Shown: positions 1 to 8,525, counted from the stretch's first letter. The stretch is 64,000 nucleotides of DNA from Clostridiales bacterium (GCA_015069605.1 SVII01000008.1:1-64000), one strand, 5' to 3'. Numbers and translations are program-made. Notes: generated from the letters alone by a model not told the origin.

Positions 1-70
1 ATCGGCTCTCAACGGTCAAAACTACCGTCAAAAGCCGAAAATAAGGTAAAAATACCCCCAAAAGCAACAA

Positions 71-117
71 AAAGGGCAATAATCTCGATACTTTTTGTAT
101 CAAAATTATCACCCTTT
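71..117 (-). terminator. Rho-independent terminator downstream of tRNA-Val
   Basis: On the minus strand a long imperfect stem (AAAGGG arm at 71-76, CCCTTT arm at 112-117, inner GATAC/GTATC pair) is followed by a run of T. It lies 3 bp past the encoded CCA of the tRNA, so it most likely ends that transcript. Confidence 0.6.
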
Positions 118-119
118 CG

Positions 120-197
120 TGGTGGAGACAACAGGATTTGAACCTGTGACCTCTCGCATGTGAAGCGAGCGCTCTAACCAACTGAGACTATGCCTCC
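120..197 (-). tRNA. tRNA-Val (anticodon CAC), CCA encoded
   Basis: Read on the minus strand: a 7-bp acceptor stem (GGAGGCA with TGTCTCC), anticodon stem CTCGC/GCGAG around loop TTCACAT giving anticodon CAC, a T-arm ACAGG-TTCAAAT-CCTGT, discriminator A and an encoded CCA (120-122). The anticodon decodes GTG valine codons. The 5' side of the D arm reads GTCTC where the usual form is GCTC, one base more than the canonical 74-nt body, so the D stem must carry a bulge. Everything else is regular, so I call it a functional tRNA with moderate doubt about that base. Confidence 0.9.
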
Positions 198-290
198 GCT
201 TATTGGTACGCCTATTATAGCACTCGAATTTTCGCTTGTCAATCTTTTCAAAGAAAAAACAAAAAAAATTTTCACGTGTAATATGTAGGG

Positions 291-330
291 AAACTCCCCC
301 TGAAAACTTCTCTTTCAAAGGGAGTTTTTT
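291..330. terminator. Terminator at the end of the ypeB operon
   Basis: Inverted repeat AAACTCCC (291-298) with GGGAGTTT (320-327), plus an inner TTTGAAAG/GTTTTCAG pairing. It sits 15 bp beyond the ypeB stop codon. The T-run is better on the plus strand, but position suggests it closes the leftward sporulation operon. Confidence 0.5.
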
Positions 331-345
331 CGTTGTCAATCTTTC

Positions 346-2223
346 TTACCCGATCGCTTTCACGTTGACGATAGAAATTTCTTCGCCCGTGTTCGCATCC
401 AAATAAATCACGTACATCTCATTTTTGTACGAACACAAAAATTCATATGCCGTTTTTTCACTGCGGCCGACCTTAATCACTGCCATCCGCGAGGATTCTA
501 CGTTCAAATCTTCATGCAATTTCCCATACGCTTCGCCAAGCGTCATTTTTGCGTTCGTCTCAACCCGTTCCTTATGATTTTGTAAATATCTCGACGCATC
601 CATACCCGAAACCACGCCGCGAGTACGGCATACTTTTACGTGAATTTCGTCTGGATAATACGCAACACCGTCCATGGAGTACACGAACGTGAAATCCGTC
701 GTTGTGCCATTTTCACTCTCGCGGACAACTTCCATATCCGCATACCCCATCGTCTTTAAAAACTGTTCGGCAAGCATTTGCGCGTTCTCTAAATCAAAAT
801 TTTCTCCCGTACAGTCTTCAAAATAATCAAACCGCACCAAAGCGCCGTTTTGTTGATCGATTTCCGCGAACAACATCGAGCCCTTTTCGTCATAACCCTG
901 TACGTTGTAAGCAGAACCTTTTCTCGTCGTCATTTCGCCGATACATTGAAATTCTTCAATCTTGTATTCCGAGAAATATTGCGAGCAAAGTTCTTCCGCT
1001 TTCGTAGCGTCGATGCGGGCGGAATTTTCTTCGCTTTTAGGCGTTGATTGCGACCCATTCCCCTGCTTTTCTTCTTTTTTATCCCCAAACAAACGGTTTT
1101 CTTCCATTGTCAAATCTTCGATTTTATCAAAAATTTCTTTCACACCGCCTTCCATTTTGTTGATAAGCGACTTCATATCATTCTCCGTCATCTTTTCCGC
1201 CAAATTACCAAGCTCCGCACGGATAGAATGATTTGTGACGTATAATTTTTCTAAAATTTCTTGATCCTGCGAGGAGAGCGGTTCGCCCTTCCGCAATTTT
1301 GCCAGCATTCTTTCGCATTCCATTGCCGTGCGGTTGATAAACGTCGTTACGTTTGCATCCATTTCCGCCGACATAGGCAATTTTTCCAAATCAAGCTCCG
1401 CAAGCCTCGTTTGCACCAAAAGATCAGTCAAAATACGGCTCTGTTGTACCGACGAAGCGGATACACGCACGCGGTCAAGGTCGCTGTCTACATTTTCCAT
1501 AATGCCCGTCAACTCGGACATGGTAGCCCTGTATCCCGTCATCATACCATTTTTTGTATTCTTCATATCAATCGCGCCGACCGTCACCGCCGTCGTCAAG
1601 CCAAGCGTCACCGCACCCAACGCAATCACCGCCGCCAACCAGCCGCCATAGCCCTTTTCCTTATCTTCACGTTTTTGGCGGTTTTTGTGCCGCTCATTTT
1701 TCTTTTTGGAATGTTCTTGATTTTTACTCGCTTTGGCGTGCGCGCGGTCGCGAATTTTCTTTTCTTTTTCCGCCGCTCGCTTTTCCGCTAACGCCTTTCT
1801 TTCCGCTTGGCGTTTCTCGATCAAAGCCTTTTTCTCCGCGGCGCGCTTTTCAATCAACGCCTTTTTCTCTGCAAGCCGTTTTTCCTTTTTCGCTTTTTTC
1901 TCCGCAAGGCGTTTGGCTTTTTCCTCCTTACGTTTTTCTTCTTCCTTTTTGCGTTTCAAAGCCGCTTCCACGCGCGCTTTTGCCGCCGCGCTTTCCTTTT
2001 CCGCACTCCCATTAGAGGATTTTGCATTCATCTTTTCCGCGCGAATTTTCTCCGCTTTAGAATCCCCAAGCGCCGCGTCCCCTTTCGCCGTTTTTACCGA
2101 TTTATCCACGGTCGTTTTCGACGAAGTTTGATCCTTTGATTGTTTGATTTCCTTTTCGATCGTTTCCACTTTTTCCGCCCCAGAGGACGTGTTGATCGCT
2201 ATTTCCTTCTTTTCTTTTTTCAT
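346..2223 (-). CDS. ypeB: Germination protein YpeB with long charged N-terminal extension
   Basis: YpeB is the partner that stabilises and localises the cortex-lytic enzyme SleB in the spore inner membrane and cortex. The protein has 625 residues: a low-complexity Lys/Ala/Glu region (about 1-190, with repeated blocks like AEKKALIEKR), one membrane segment (about 194-217), then the YpeB body with two PepSY-like stretches near the C-terminus. Family members are usually about 450 residues, so roughly 170 extra residues are at the N-terminus, on the side expected to face the forespore cytoplasm. The gene follows sleB, 118 bp downstream, as in the classical sleB-ypeB pair. GAGG lies 5 bp before the ATG. 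The assignment rests on the C-terminal half and context. Confidence 0.85.
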   Translation of the reverse strand: MKKEKKEIAINTSSGAEKVETIEKEIKQSKDQTSSKTTVDKSVKTAKGDAALGDSKAEKIRAEKMNAKSSNGSAEKESAAAKARVEAALKRKKEEEKRKEEKAKRLAEKKAKKEKRLAEKKALIEKRAAEKKALIEKRQAERKALAEKRAAEKEKKIRDRAHAKASKNQEHSKKKNERHKNRQKREDKEKGYGGWLAAVIALGAVTLGLTTAVTVGAIDMKNTKNGMMTGYRATMSELTGIMENVDSDLDRVRVSASSVQQSRILTDLLVQTRLAELDLEKLPMSAEMDANVTTFINRTAMECERMLAKLRKGEPLSSQDQEILEKLYVTNHSIRAELGNLAEKMTENDMKSLINKMEGGVKEIFDKIEDLTMEENRLFGDKKEEKQGNGSQSTPKSEENSARIDATKAEELCSQYFSEYKIEEFQCIGEMTTRKGSAYNVQGYDEKGSMLFAEIDQQNGALVRFDYFEDCTGENFDLENAQMLAEQFLKTMGYADMEVVRESENGTTTDFTFVYSMDGVAYYPDEIHVKVCRTRGVVSGMDASRYLQNHKERVETNAKMTLGEAYGKLHEDLNVESSRMAVIKVGRSEKTAYEFLCSYKNEMYVIYLDANTGEEISIVNVKAIG

Positions 2224-2283
2224 ATTTACCTCATTTCTTCCTTAATTTTCGCCAATTTTAAACACAGTTTTTCTGTTAAAGTG

Positions 2284-2312
2284 ATTATACCCCGAGAAAA
2301 ACGCAGTCGCAA
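2284..2312 (-). promoter_or_regulatory. Possible SigA-type promoter for ypeB
   Basis: On the minus strand: TTGCGA (2307-2312), 17-bp spacer, TATAAT (2284-2289), in the gap between sleB and ypeB. It would give ypeB expression independent of the presumed forespore promoter upstream of sleB. No experimental support. Confidence 0.45.
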
Positions 2313-2341
2313 CGCTGTATTGCGAAGTATATCCGCGCCCG

Positions 2342-3115
2342 TTATACCGCAAAGACGTGTTTCCCTATCACCGTAATCGTCGGCCTACTAAAAATCCAAG
2401 AACTGGTAGCGACGGCTGGATTATAATAATAGATTGCGCCGCCAGACGGATCCCAGCCGTTGATGGCGTCACGAGCCGCTTTCATCGCCGTTTCGTTTGG
2501 CGTCAAATTGATTTGTCCATCCGACACCGCGGTGAAGGCATTTTTTTGATATACTACGCCGGATATGGTGTTGGGAAAAGACTGATGTTGGACTCTATTT
2601 AAGATGACTGCGCCAATGGCAACCTGTCCCACGTATGGTTCGCCGCGCCCCTCCGCATAGATCGTCCGCGCCAATAAATACACGTCCGAACTGGAAAAGC
2701 CATTCACCGAGCCAGAGGCGTTTGACCCAGTCCCATTTGCACCCGATTGCCCTGCCAAAATGCTATACGAACTGTTCATGCCCAACGCCTTATACGTAGC
2801 CTTTCCCACGACCCCGTCCGCCGTCAAACCGTTCTTTTTTTGAAAAGAAATGACTGCCGCTTTCGTGCCTGCGCCAAACACACCGTCCACACTTCCTTTA
2901 TAATACCCCCACATCTTCAAACGGCGTTGCACCTCCTTGACTTCTCCACCCGAAGAACCTTGTCTAAGCACTGCCGCCGCCGTAAGCTCCGTTTCTATTG
3001 TGACGTCCAAATATTCAGACGAACGTTTTACGGACTTGATAAGCACCGCCGTCGGCGCAAGCATTGATAAGGCGATTACCGCGGCACATATGCTCTTTTT
3101 CCATATCTTTTTCAT
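2342..3115 (-). CDS. sleB: Spore cortex-lytic enzyme SleB
   Basis: SleB is a lytic transglycosylase that cuts muramic-lactam cortex peptidoglycan during germination. The 257-residue product has an N-terminal signal/anchor segment, a PG_binding_1 domain (GSSGGEVKEVQRRL to TYKALGM, about 53-107), a Ser/Gly linker and a C-terminal Hydrolase_2 domain with the ARTIYAEGRGEP motif that holds the catalytic Glu. An upstream ATG in frame (3137-3139) exists, but GGAGGAG at 3124-3130 lies inside that extension and is perfectly spaced for the ATG at 3113-3115, so I use the latter. It lies between spoIIR and ypeB on the same strand. Confidence 0.92.
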   Translation of the reverse strand: MKKIWKKSICAAVIALSMLAPTAVLIKSVKRSSEYLDVTIETELTAAAVLRQGSSGGEVKEVQRRLKMWGYYKGSVDGVFGAGTKAAVISFQKKNGLTADGVVGKATYKALGMNSSYSILAGQSGANGTGSNASGSVNGFSSSDVYLLARTIYAEGRGEPYVGQVAIGAVILNRVQHQSFPNTISGVVYQKNAFTAVSDGQINLTPNETAMKAARDAINGWDPSGGAIYYYNPAVATSSWIFSRPTITVIGKHVFAV

Positions 3116-3148
3116 TGTTTTTTCTCCTCCTATGTACAAACCAAACGT

Positions 3149-3736
3149 TTATCTCTCCGCGTAAAATCGCTGAATTATCTCCTTGATTTTACTTTTATAA
3201 ATGACGTTTTGACCTGTGGGAGCGGCAAAACACAACGGCGGATACACCACGCACCACCAATTATCCCCCTCTCCGCTGCCTAAACGCACAATCAGCGCCG
3301 CGTATTCCCCTGCAGGCAACGTACAAGTATCATATACACGCGTTGGAAAACTCTCCACTGTCAATTCCGCCGTCGCACCGTAGGAAAATCCCTTTTCTTG
3401 CAAAGTTTTCGACGCCACTTTCGACAGCTCGCAAAGACAAGCCTGCACGCGTTGGGTTGCCTCCGCTTTTGTTTCACATTCCGCAACAATGGGAGTGAGA
3501 TATTCCACAATTTTATCTCGAACGGCGTATTTCACTGCCTGCGCTTTGCTTTCGTTGGAATCGGCGCGGATATGGATACGCAAATATTCGCTTTGGATAT
3601 TTTGCGCGGTTTGAGCGTTTTCAACGCAACCCATATCCCCCCATTTCCCATTTTCGCCACTCCAAACGCCCGAAAAACCGAGCGCCGTTAAACTTATTAT
3701 GATTGACAATAAAAAAATTATGCAAACATTTTTCAT
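3149..3736 (-). CDS. spoIIR: Stage II sporulation protein R
   Basis: SpoIIR is secreted by the forespore and triggers SpoIIGA to process pro-SigE in the mother cell. The 195-residue protein has an N-terminal signal segment (about 1-22) and the family core, including RIHIRADSNE, the KYAVRDKIVEYL stretch, SFPTRVYDTCTLPAGEYAALIVRLG and GDNWWCVVYPPLCF. Length is normal. GGAGG precedes the ATG. It is 33 bp upstream of sleB, so three spore genes with forespore-side functions share one leftward transcription unit, suggesting SigF/SigG control, which I cannot confirm from the promoter. Confidence 0.93.
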   Translation of the reverse strand: MKNVCIIFLLSIIISLTALGFSGVWSGENGKWGDMGCVENAQTAQNIQSEYLRIHIRADSNESKAQAVKYAVRDKIVEYLTPIVAECETKAEATQRVQACLCELSKVASKTLQEKGFSYGATAELTVESFPTRVYDTCTLPAGEYAALIVRLGSGEGDNWWCVVYPPLCFAAPTGQNVIYKSKIKEIIQRFYAER

Positions 3737-3820
3737 AAAAAAATAACCTCCGCGTTTTCACACGAAAGTTATTGACGGTATTTTATGATTTTATACAACG
3801 TATCACGGAAAAAATGTTGG

Positions 3821-4324
3821 TTATTCCGCATCGCTCCATTTATGGTTATGCAGTTCGCCTTCCTCCAAAAGCCCCTCGTAATCGGTTTGGCGCAACGCTT
3901 CGTATAAAGCGACCGCCACCGAGTTGCTCAAATTCAGCGAACGAGCTTCGGAGAACATGGGAATACGCAAACATTCTCCTTCATGCTGCATCAATAGTTC
4001 TTCGGGCAAACCTTTGGTTTCTTTACCGAACACCAAAAAGTCGCCGTCCTGGAAGGCTACGTCGCTGTGGCGATGACGCCCTTTCGTCGTAAAAAAGAAA
4101 AAGCGAGAATCGGGGTATTTTGCGCGCAATTCCTCAAAGCTGTCGTAATAGGAAATGTCAACGAGATGCCAATAATCCAACCCCGCGCGTTTTAAATATT
4201 TATCCGAAACCTCAAACCCCAAGGGTCGAATCATATGCAAATGCGTACCCGTAGCCGCGCACGTACGCGCAATATTGCCTGCATTTTGCGGAATTTCCGG
4301 TTCAACCAAAACAATGTGAAACAT
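3821..4324 (-). CDS. trmL: tRNA (cytidine/uridine-34 2'-O)-methyltransferase TrmL
   Basis: This SPOUT-fold enzyme methylates the ribose of the wobble nucleotide in certain tRNA-Leu species. At 167 residues it has the family length. Visible signatures are the N-terminal LVEPEIPQNAGNIARTCAA, the central FGKETKGLPEELL and the C-terminal knot region RSLNLSNSVAVALYEALRQ. It is transcribed alone, away from the divergent rubrerythrin gene and tail-to-head with spoIIR. Confidence 0.93.
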   Translation of the reverse strand: MFHIVLVEPEIPQNAGNIARTCAATGTHLHMIRPLGFEVSDKYLKRAGLDYWHLVDISYYDSFEELRAKYPDSRFFFFTTKGRHRHSDVAFQDGDFLVFGKETKGLPEELLMQHEGECLRIPMFSEARSLNLSNSVAVALYEALRQTDYEGLLEEGELHNHKWSDAE

Positions 4325-4493
4325 ATCTCACCTTCCATAATTCATTACCATAATATTGTACTTCTTTCCCACGCGTTTGGCAAGCGATTTTGCGCCCGCT
4401 TTCCATTCATTGACAGAAAAAAGAAGTATAAAAAGCAAAAAATAGGACGATACTGCTTACTGAAAGGCAACGCCTTTGAAATGGAGTTTATTT

Positions 4494-5090
4494 ATGCAAT
4501 TTGAAAACACGGAAACTTTTAAAAACTTAGCCCGCAGTTTTGCAGGCGAATGTCAGGCAGGTATGCGATATCAAATGGTAGCCAAGCTGGCGATGAAAGA
4601 AAATATGAAAACGTTGGCAGACGCTATCCGTACGATCGCAAAGAACGAAACGTTGCACGCTACGCAATTTTTCAATAAGATGATTGAAAAAACGGGCAGC
4701 CGCGACCACGTGGAATTTGACGCAGGGTATCCTTTCCACGCAGGAACGTTGGCGGAAGGCTTGAAATTTGCCGCCGCGGACGAACTTGGCGAAGCAGAAG
4801 AAATTTATCCTTCGTTTGCTTTGACAGCGGAAAAGGAAGGCTTTGAAGATATTGCCGCGCTCTATAAAATGATCGCAAAAGTGGAAAGTCATCACAAGAT
4901 TATTTTCCAATATCTTCACGACGGCGTTCGAAACGGCACGTTGTATAAGAGCGAAAGCCCCATTCTTTGGATTTGCAGCGAATGCGGTTATATGCACGTT
5001 GCAACGGAAGCGTGGAAAGTGTGTCCTCTTTGCAAAGCGGAACAAGGTTACGTCGATTTACACTTGCCCTTTGAAGGCGTACGCGAATAA
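4494..5090 (+). CDS. Rubrerythrin
   Basis: Rubrerythrin is a cytoplasmic non-haem di-iron peroxidase that protects anaerobes from hydrogen peroxide, taking electrons from rubredoxin or NADH oxidoreductases. The 198-residue protein has the ferritin-like four-helix domain with the expected Glu/His ligands (GECQAGMRYQ, KNETLHATQFF, LGEAEEIYP, KVESHHKIIFQYL), followed by a rubredoxin-like C-terminal domain with two CxxC pairs (WICSECGY and VCPLCKAEQ). A TTG in frame 18 bp upstream is less likely: GGAG at 4483-4486 suits the ATG at 4494. Two tiny genes follow in the same direction. Confidence 0.94.
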   Translation: MQFENTETFKNLARSFAGECQAGMRYQMVAKLAMKENMKTLADAIRTIAKNETLHATQFFNKMIEKTGSRDHVEFDAGYPFHAGTLAEGLKFAAADELGEAEEIYPSFALTAEKEGFEDIAALYKMIAKVESHHKIIFQYLHDGVRNGTLYKSESPILWICSECGYMHVATEAWKVCPLCKAEQGYVDLHLPFEGVRE

Positions 5091-5146
5091 CGCGAAGATA
5101 AACGTATAGAAAACGCGTTGCCTTTCATTTTTATAAGGAGAAAATT

Positions 5147-5275
5147 ATGAAAAATTATCAGAACAAACAAAACAACCAGAACAACCAAAAAGACAAAAAT
5201 TGCGGCAATAAAAACTGCGGCAACAAAGATTGCGGTAACAACCACAGCTACAACCACGGCGGCAATAACGACTAA
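5147..5275 (+). CDS. Tiny Asn/Lys/Cys-rich protein
   Basis: A 42-residue reading frame preceded by an ideal AAGGAG 6 bp before its ATG. The product is almost wholly Asn, Lys, Gln, Gly, Asp and His, with three cysteines in a repeated [KD]NCGN/DCGN pattern and a His/Asn/Gly-rich tail (HSYNHGGNND). Cys and His spacing could bind metal. It lies 56 bp after rubrerythrin and its stop directly abuts the next ATG. I do not recognise the family; the ribosome site and the arrangement support a real gene. Confidence 0.6.
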   Translation: MKNYQNKQNNQNNQKDKNCGNKNCGNKDCGNNHSYNHGGNND

Positions 5276-5434
5276 ATGAAAACGTCGAAAAAAGGCAGTC
5301 GTCCCATACCTGCCCCCACCAAGCGCGCTTTGGGCGTATTTATCGGTCCGTCCAAAACGGATGTAAATGGAAGCTATACGGGAAAACCCCAAGACAAACG
5401 GGAAACGCCCGTGCAGGACGCGGATGATCTGTAA
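5276..5434 (+). CDS. Small basic conserved-looking protein
   Basis: A 52-residue frame whose ATG follows the previous stop with no gap (TAA then ATG), which implies translational coupling. The N-terminus is basic and Pro-rich (SKKGSRPIPAPTKRALG) and the C-terminus acidic (PVQDADDL). It looks like a compact folded or partner-bound peptide and not noise, but I cannot name a family with certainty. A strong bidirectional terminator follows. Confidence 0.6.
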   Translation: MKTSKKGSRPIPAPTKRALGVFIGPSKTDVNGSYTGKPQDKRETPVQDADDL

Positions 5435-5446
5435 CTTAACCGTCAA

Positions 5447-5481
5447 AAAGAGAGGGAACGAGTATTTCGTTTCCTCTCTTT
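5447..5481. terminator. Bidirectional terminator
   Basis: A 15-nt arm at 5447-5461 pairs with 5467-5481 with one mismatch, around a 5-nt loop; A-run on the left and T-run on the right. It closes both the rubrerythrin unit and the facing gene at 5486. Confidence 0.85.
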
Positions 5482-5485
5482 GTTT

Positions 5486-5794
5486 TTATTTTTCAGCGGC
5501 TTGAGAAGTTTCTTCTTCCAAAGCATCTTGCGCCATTTCTTCTTGCGCGTCGAAAAGTATTTGTCGTATTTCTATAATTTGTGTTAAAATATTGTTCAAT
5601 TTACGCATGGAAATCCTTTTTTGCGTTTCAATGCGGACGTAATGCGCTTTCCAATGAGGACAAACTTCGTGTTTATCTTTATATTCTCCACTTTTGCGAC
5701 ATAAGCCATGGTCCTGTTTTTCAAACCGACAAATTTCTTTCGTATAAAAAGCTCGATAATATCCGCAATTAAAGCACGCCGCATTTTTCCTCAT
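5486..5794 (-). CDS. Small cysteine-rich protein, putative zinc finger
   Basis: The 102-residue product has a CFNCGYYRAFYTKEICRFEKQDHGLC-like cluster, with further Cys and His (EVCPHW) in the first 60 residues, compatible with one or two zinc sites. A helix rich in Ile, Leu and Glu follows (NNILTQIIEIRQILFDAQEEM) and could form a coiled coil. AAGGAG at 5802-5807 picks the ATG at 5794 over an in-frame ATG 33 bp upstream. Function unknown; a DNA- or protein-binding role is only a guess. Confidence 0.6.
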   Translation of the reverse strand: MRKNAACFNCGYYRAFYTKEICRFEKQDHGLCRKSGEYKDKHEVCPHWKAHYVRIETQKRISMRKLNNILTQIIEIRQILFDAQEEMAQDALEEETSQAAEK

Positions 5795-5872
5795 AGTATT
5801 TCTCCTTTGTTTCCTGCTTTGTGCCATTATAACAATTTTTCTTCTTAATTTCTCGACATATAGGAAAAAATC

Positions 5873-7081
5873 CTATATATTATTTTTTAAAAATTTTGCA
5901 GCAACAGCGGCGTATAATGCCGCGCCGATGGGCAGGGCATTCTCGTCAAATTCCACTCTTGGATGGTGTAAGGGATAGGTGTATCCGTCCTTTTTTGCTC
6001 CTGCAACAAGCGCCGCCATCACGGACGGGACTTCGTGACTGATATAGGAAAAATCTTCCGAACCGCCGCTCGTATTTTTCGTATTCCCCCCAAGCATGGT
6101 CGAGTTGAACACTCTATTTTTTCCAAAAAGCTCTATCGCCGTTTCTTCCGTCAACGCGGACAATTTAGCGTCGTTGACAAGGGTAGGACAACCGCTTTCA
6201 AACGTAAGTTTGGCTTTTGCGCGAAAGGCTTTGGCTTGTGCAAGGGAAATCTCTTTCATTCGTTGTTTTAAAAACGTTCGCAAGGGTTCATCAAAAGCAC
6301 GCATCGTACCTTCTAACACCGCGCGATCGGCAATGGCGTTCCCTGCCGTGCCGCCCTGCATTTTCCCCACCGTCAACGCCGCTACCTGCGAAGCGGAAAT
6401 TTCTCGCGCCGACAATTCTTGCAACGCAATCAAAATATATGCCGCGGCAGTCAAGGCGTCCACTCCGTTTTGCGGCGCTGCCCCGTGACAGCTTTTTCCC
6501 TTAACCTCTATGGTAAAATAATCGGCGGCAGGCGCGCTGACGCCGCCCGATGCCACGACAACGCTACCCGTGGGCATATCTACGCCCGTCATCACGTGCA
6601 ACATCATTGCTCCGTCCACTTTGGGATCGCGCAACAAGCCCTTAGAAATTGCCGTTTTTGCACCCTGCAACGTTTCCTCAGCAGGCTGAAAAAACAGTTT
6701 AACCCTGCCCCGTAGCTCCCCTTCGTGATTTTTTAAAAGCCGCGCCGCGCCAAGCAACATTGTCGTGTGTAAATCGTGACCGCAAGCGTGCATATTCCCC
6801 GTTGGACAAGCGTACGGCGCACCTGTTTTTTCTTGAATGGGCAACCCGTCCATGTCCGCGCGAAGCAAAAACGTTTTGCCTTTTACCTCCGATCCTGCCA
6901 CCGCGATCAAACCTGCTTTTCCGCAACCCGATACCGTATATCCCATTTCTTCCAGCTTTTCTTTCACAAACGTCGCCGTCTTTTTCAACTGAAACCCCAC
7001 TTCCGCGTGCTCGTGTAACCAACGTCTATTTTCGGTAAGCTCCTTTTGTAAATTCTTCGCATCTTGCAACCAACTTTTCAT
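5873..7081 (-). CDS. M20-family amidohydrolase (N-acyl amino acid hydrolase type)
   Basis: Members of this group (hippurate hydrolase, IAA-amino acid hydrolase, N-acyl-L-amino acid amidohydrolase) cut amide bonds with two bound metals in the cytoplasm. The 402-residue protein shows the metal-binding blocks RADMDGLPIQE, MHACGHDLHTTMLLGAARLL, PAEETLQGA and a C-terminal GSEDFSY motif, with the dimerisation domain between them. Length is typical. No clear Shine-Dalgarno is seen before the ATG. It follows an MFS transporter on the same strand behind a terminator, so import and hydrolysis of one substrate class is possible but not shown. Confidence 0.9.
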   Translation of the reverse strand: MKSWLQDAKNLQKELTENRRWLHEHAEVGFQLKKTATFVKEKLEEMGYTVSGCGKAGLIAVAGSEVKGKTFLLRADMDGLPIQEKTGAPYACPTGNMHACGHDLHTTMLLGAARLLKNHEGELRGRVKLFFQPAEETLQGAKTAISKGLLRDPKVDGAMMLHVMTGVDMPTGSVVVASGGVSAPAADYFTIEVKGKSCHGAAPQNGVDALTAAAYILIALQELSAREISASQVAALTVGKMQGGTAGNAIADRAVLEGTMRAFDEPLRTFLKQRMKEISLAQAKAFRAKAKLTFESGCPTLVNDAKLSALTEETAIELFGKNRVFNSTMLGGNTKNTSGGSEDFSYISHEVPSVMAALVAGAKKDGYTYPLHHPRVEFDENALPIGAALYAAVAAKFLKNNI

Positions 7082-7117
7082 ACGATTAGTTTGGTCGTTT
7101 AGGCGTATTTTTACTAC

Positions 7118-7154
7118 AAAAAAAAAAGCAAGTACGCGTTCATCACATACCTGC
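7118..7154 (-). terminator. Terminator after the MFS gene
   Basis: On the minus strand GCAGGTA (7148-7154) pairs with TACTTGC (7128-7134) and is followed by ten T. The loop contains part of a 16-bp motif seen elsewhere in the window. Confidence 0.65.
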
Positions 7155-7175
7155 CCCTTTCATTTTTATATATTT

Positions 7176-8429
7176 TTAATTGTTCGACTCTTCTAAAACA
7201 GTCGATTTCTTGCCCTTCCAAATTTTGAGATATACGAAAATGGCAATCAGCGGGAACAACATCCCTACCAACATTCCCAGTTTCAGCCCAAGTTGATCGG
7301 GCGTAAGGCTCATACTTTCCGCAAACGCTATCAAAGCAGAATTGGTAGCCGCGAAATCGGCAACCACACCGACAAGTTGCGGTCCAACCGACGCGCCAAG
7401 ATCCCCCCCTGCCGCCATCATAGCAAAGATAAACACGCCGCCCGTAGGGAAACGATCGGACGCTACAATCAAACTGCCTGGCCAAAGCATCGACACGCAA
7501 AATCCTGTCAATGCGCAAGCCAAAAGCCCCACCACGGGTACATTCAAAACCGCCGCCGTCAAATAACAAACCGTCGCGCCAACCGCGCCAAGACAAAGCA
7601 CTTTGGCGATATTTTTGCCATATTTTGCATACAGAGAACGTCCCAAACCCAGCGCCACCGCAAACAAGGCTACGCCGAAAATATCCCCCCAGATTTTAGG
7701 AATCCCCAACGCTTGTTCCAAATATCCCGAACACCATTGCGCCATGGTACACTCGCTTGCGCCGCCGAGGAAAATTGCCGCTACGCACAGCCACAAGCCT
7801 TTGTCTTTCAAGAATGCCAACGCGCCCGACGTCTTTTCAGGCGTTTGCATTTTCGGCAATTCCGTGCCAAAGAATAAAATCCCTGACAGCAACGGGACTA
7901 ACACGAAAGACAATGCCAACCATTGCCAATGCTCGTTGCCGATAAACAGCAAAAACAGAGTACAAACGGCAACAACAAACACAACACCCCATGCATAAAT
8001 GGAATGGAGTTTACTCATTTCCGCATCGGGATTGTCCGACGGCAAAGCGGCAATCACGGGACTGATCAACACTTCTGCCAACCCGCTGGACGCGGAGAAA
8101 ATGATCGTACCGATTACCAGCCCGACGTAAACGCTTTGCGAGAACACGTACGGCCACAAAGCATACACGCACAGCCCTATGATTGTCAATACGGGAATGG
8201 TTTTCACCGTTTTTGGAATATTGAATTTATGCGAAAAGAAAGAAAAAATCAAATCGATAATGAGCTGCGTGGAAAAATTGATAAGCACGAGCAAGCCCAA
8301 CAACGAATACGACACTTTGTATAAATTGTGGAAAGTGAGAAAAAGCACGGGTGATAGATTTCCCACTACCGCCATACATACGTTGACTGAATAACACGCA
8401 TATTTAACGCGTTTTGCCTGAATTGCCAT
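7176..8429 (-). CDS. MFS transporter
   Basis: A 417-residue protein with about twelve hydrophobic segments, beginning MAIQAKRVKYACYSVNVCMAVVG. The first half carries a basic loop (FFSHKFNIPKTVK) where MFS proteins place the loop 2-3 motif; a central hydrophilic loop (GTELPKMQTPEKTSGALAFLKDKG) joins the two six-helix halves. It resembles the sugar/fucose-type MFS permeases, but the substrate cannot be read. AAGGGA precedes the ATG. Confidence 0.85.
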   Translation of the reverse strand: MAIQAKRVKYACYSVNVCMAVVGNLSPVLFLTFHNLYKVSYSLLGLLVLINFSTQLIIDLIFSFFSHKFNIPKTVKTIPVLTIIGLCVYALWPYVFSQSVYVGLVIGTIIFSASSGLAEVLISPVIAALPSDNPDAEMSKLHSIYAWGVVFVVAVCTLFLLFIGNEHWQWLALSFVLVPLLSGILFFGTELPKMQTPEKTSGALAFLKDKGLWLCVAAIFLGGASECTMAQWCSGYLEQALGIPKIWGDIFGVALFAVALGLGRSLYAKYGKNIAKVLCLGAVGATVCYLTAAVLNVPVVGLLACALTGFCVSMLWPGSLIVASDRFPTGGVFIFAMMAAGGDLGASVGPQLVGVVADFAATNSALIAFAESMSLTPDQLGLKLGMLVGMLFPLIAIFVYLKIWKGKKSTVLEESNN

Positions 8430-8525
8430 AACGATTCCCTTTTGTTTTAAAATATCGCGAGTATTATAACACTAATTTTTTAAAAAGACAACTGTTGCAC
8501 CGCACCTTTTATAAGATTTTAAAAG

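Noticed and set aside
1..70. Repeated CGTCAAAA words at the left edge
   Set aside because: Two short similar words only; too little sequence to call a repeat or a gene.
7114..7596. 160-codon frame over the end of the MFS gene
   Set aside because: Overlaps the real gene in another frame and runs through its terminator.
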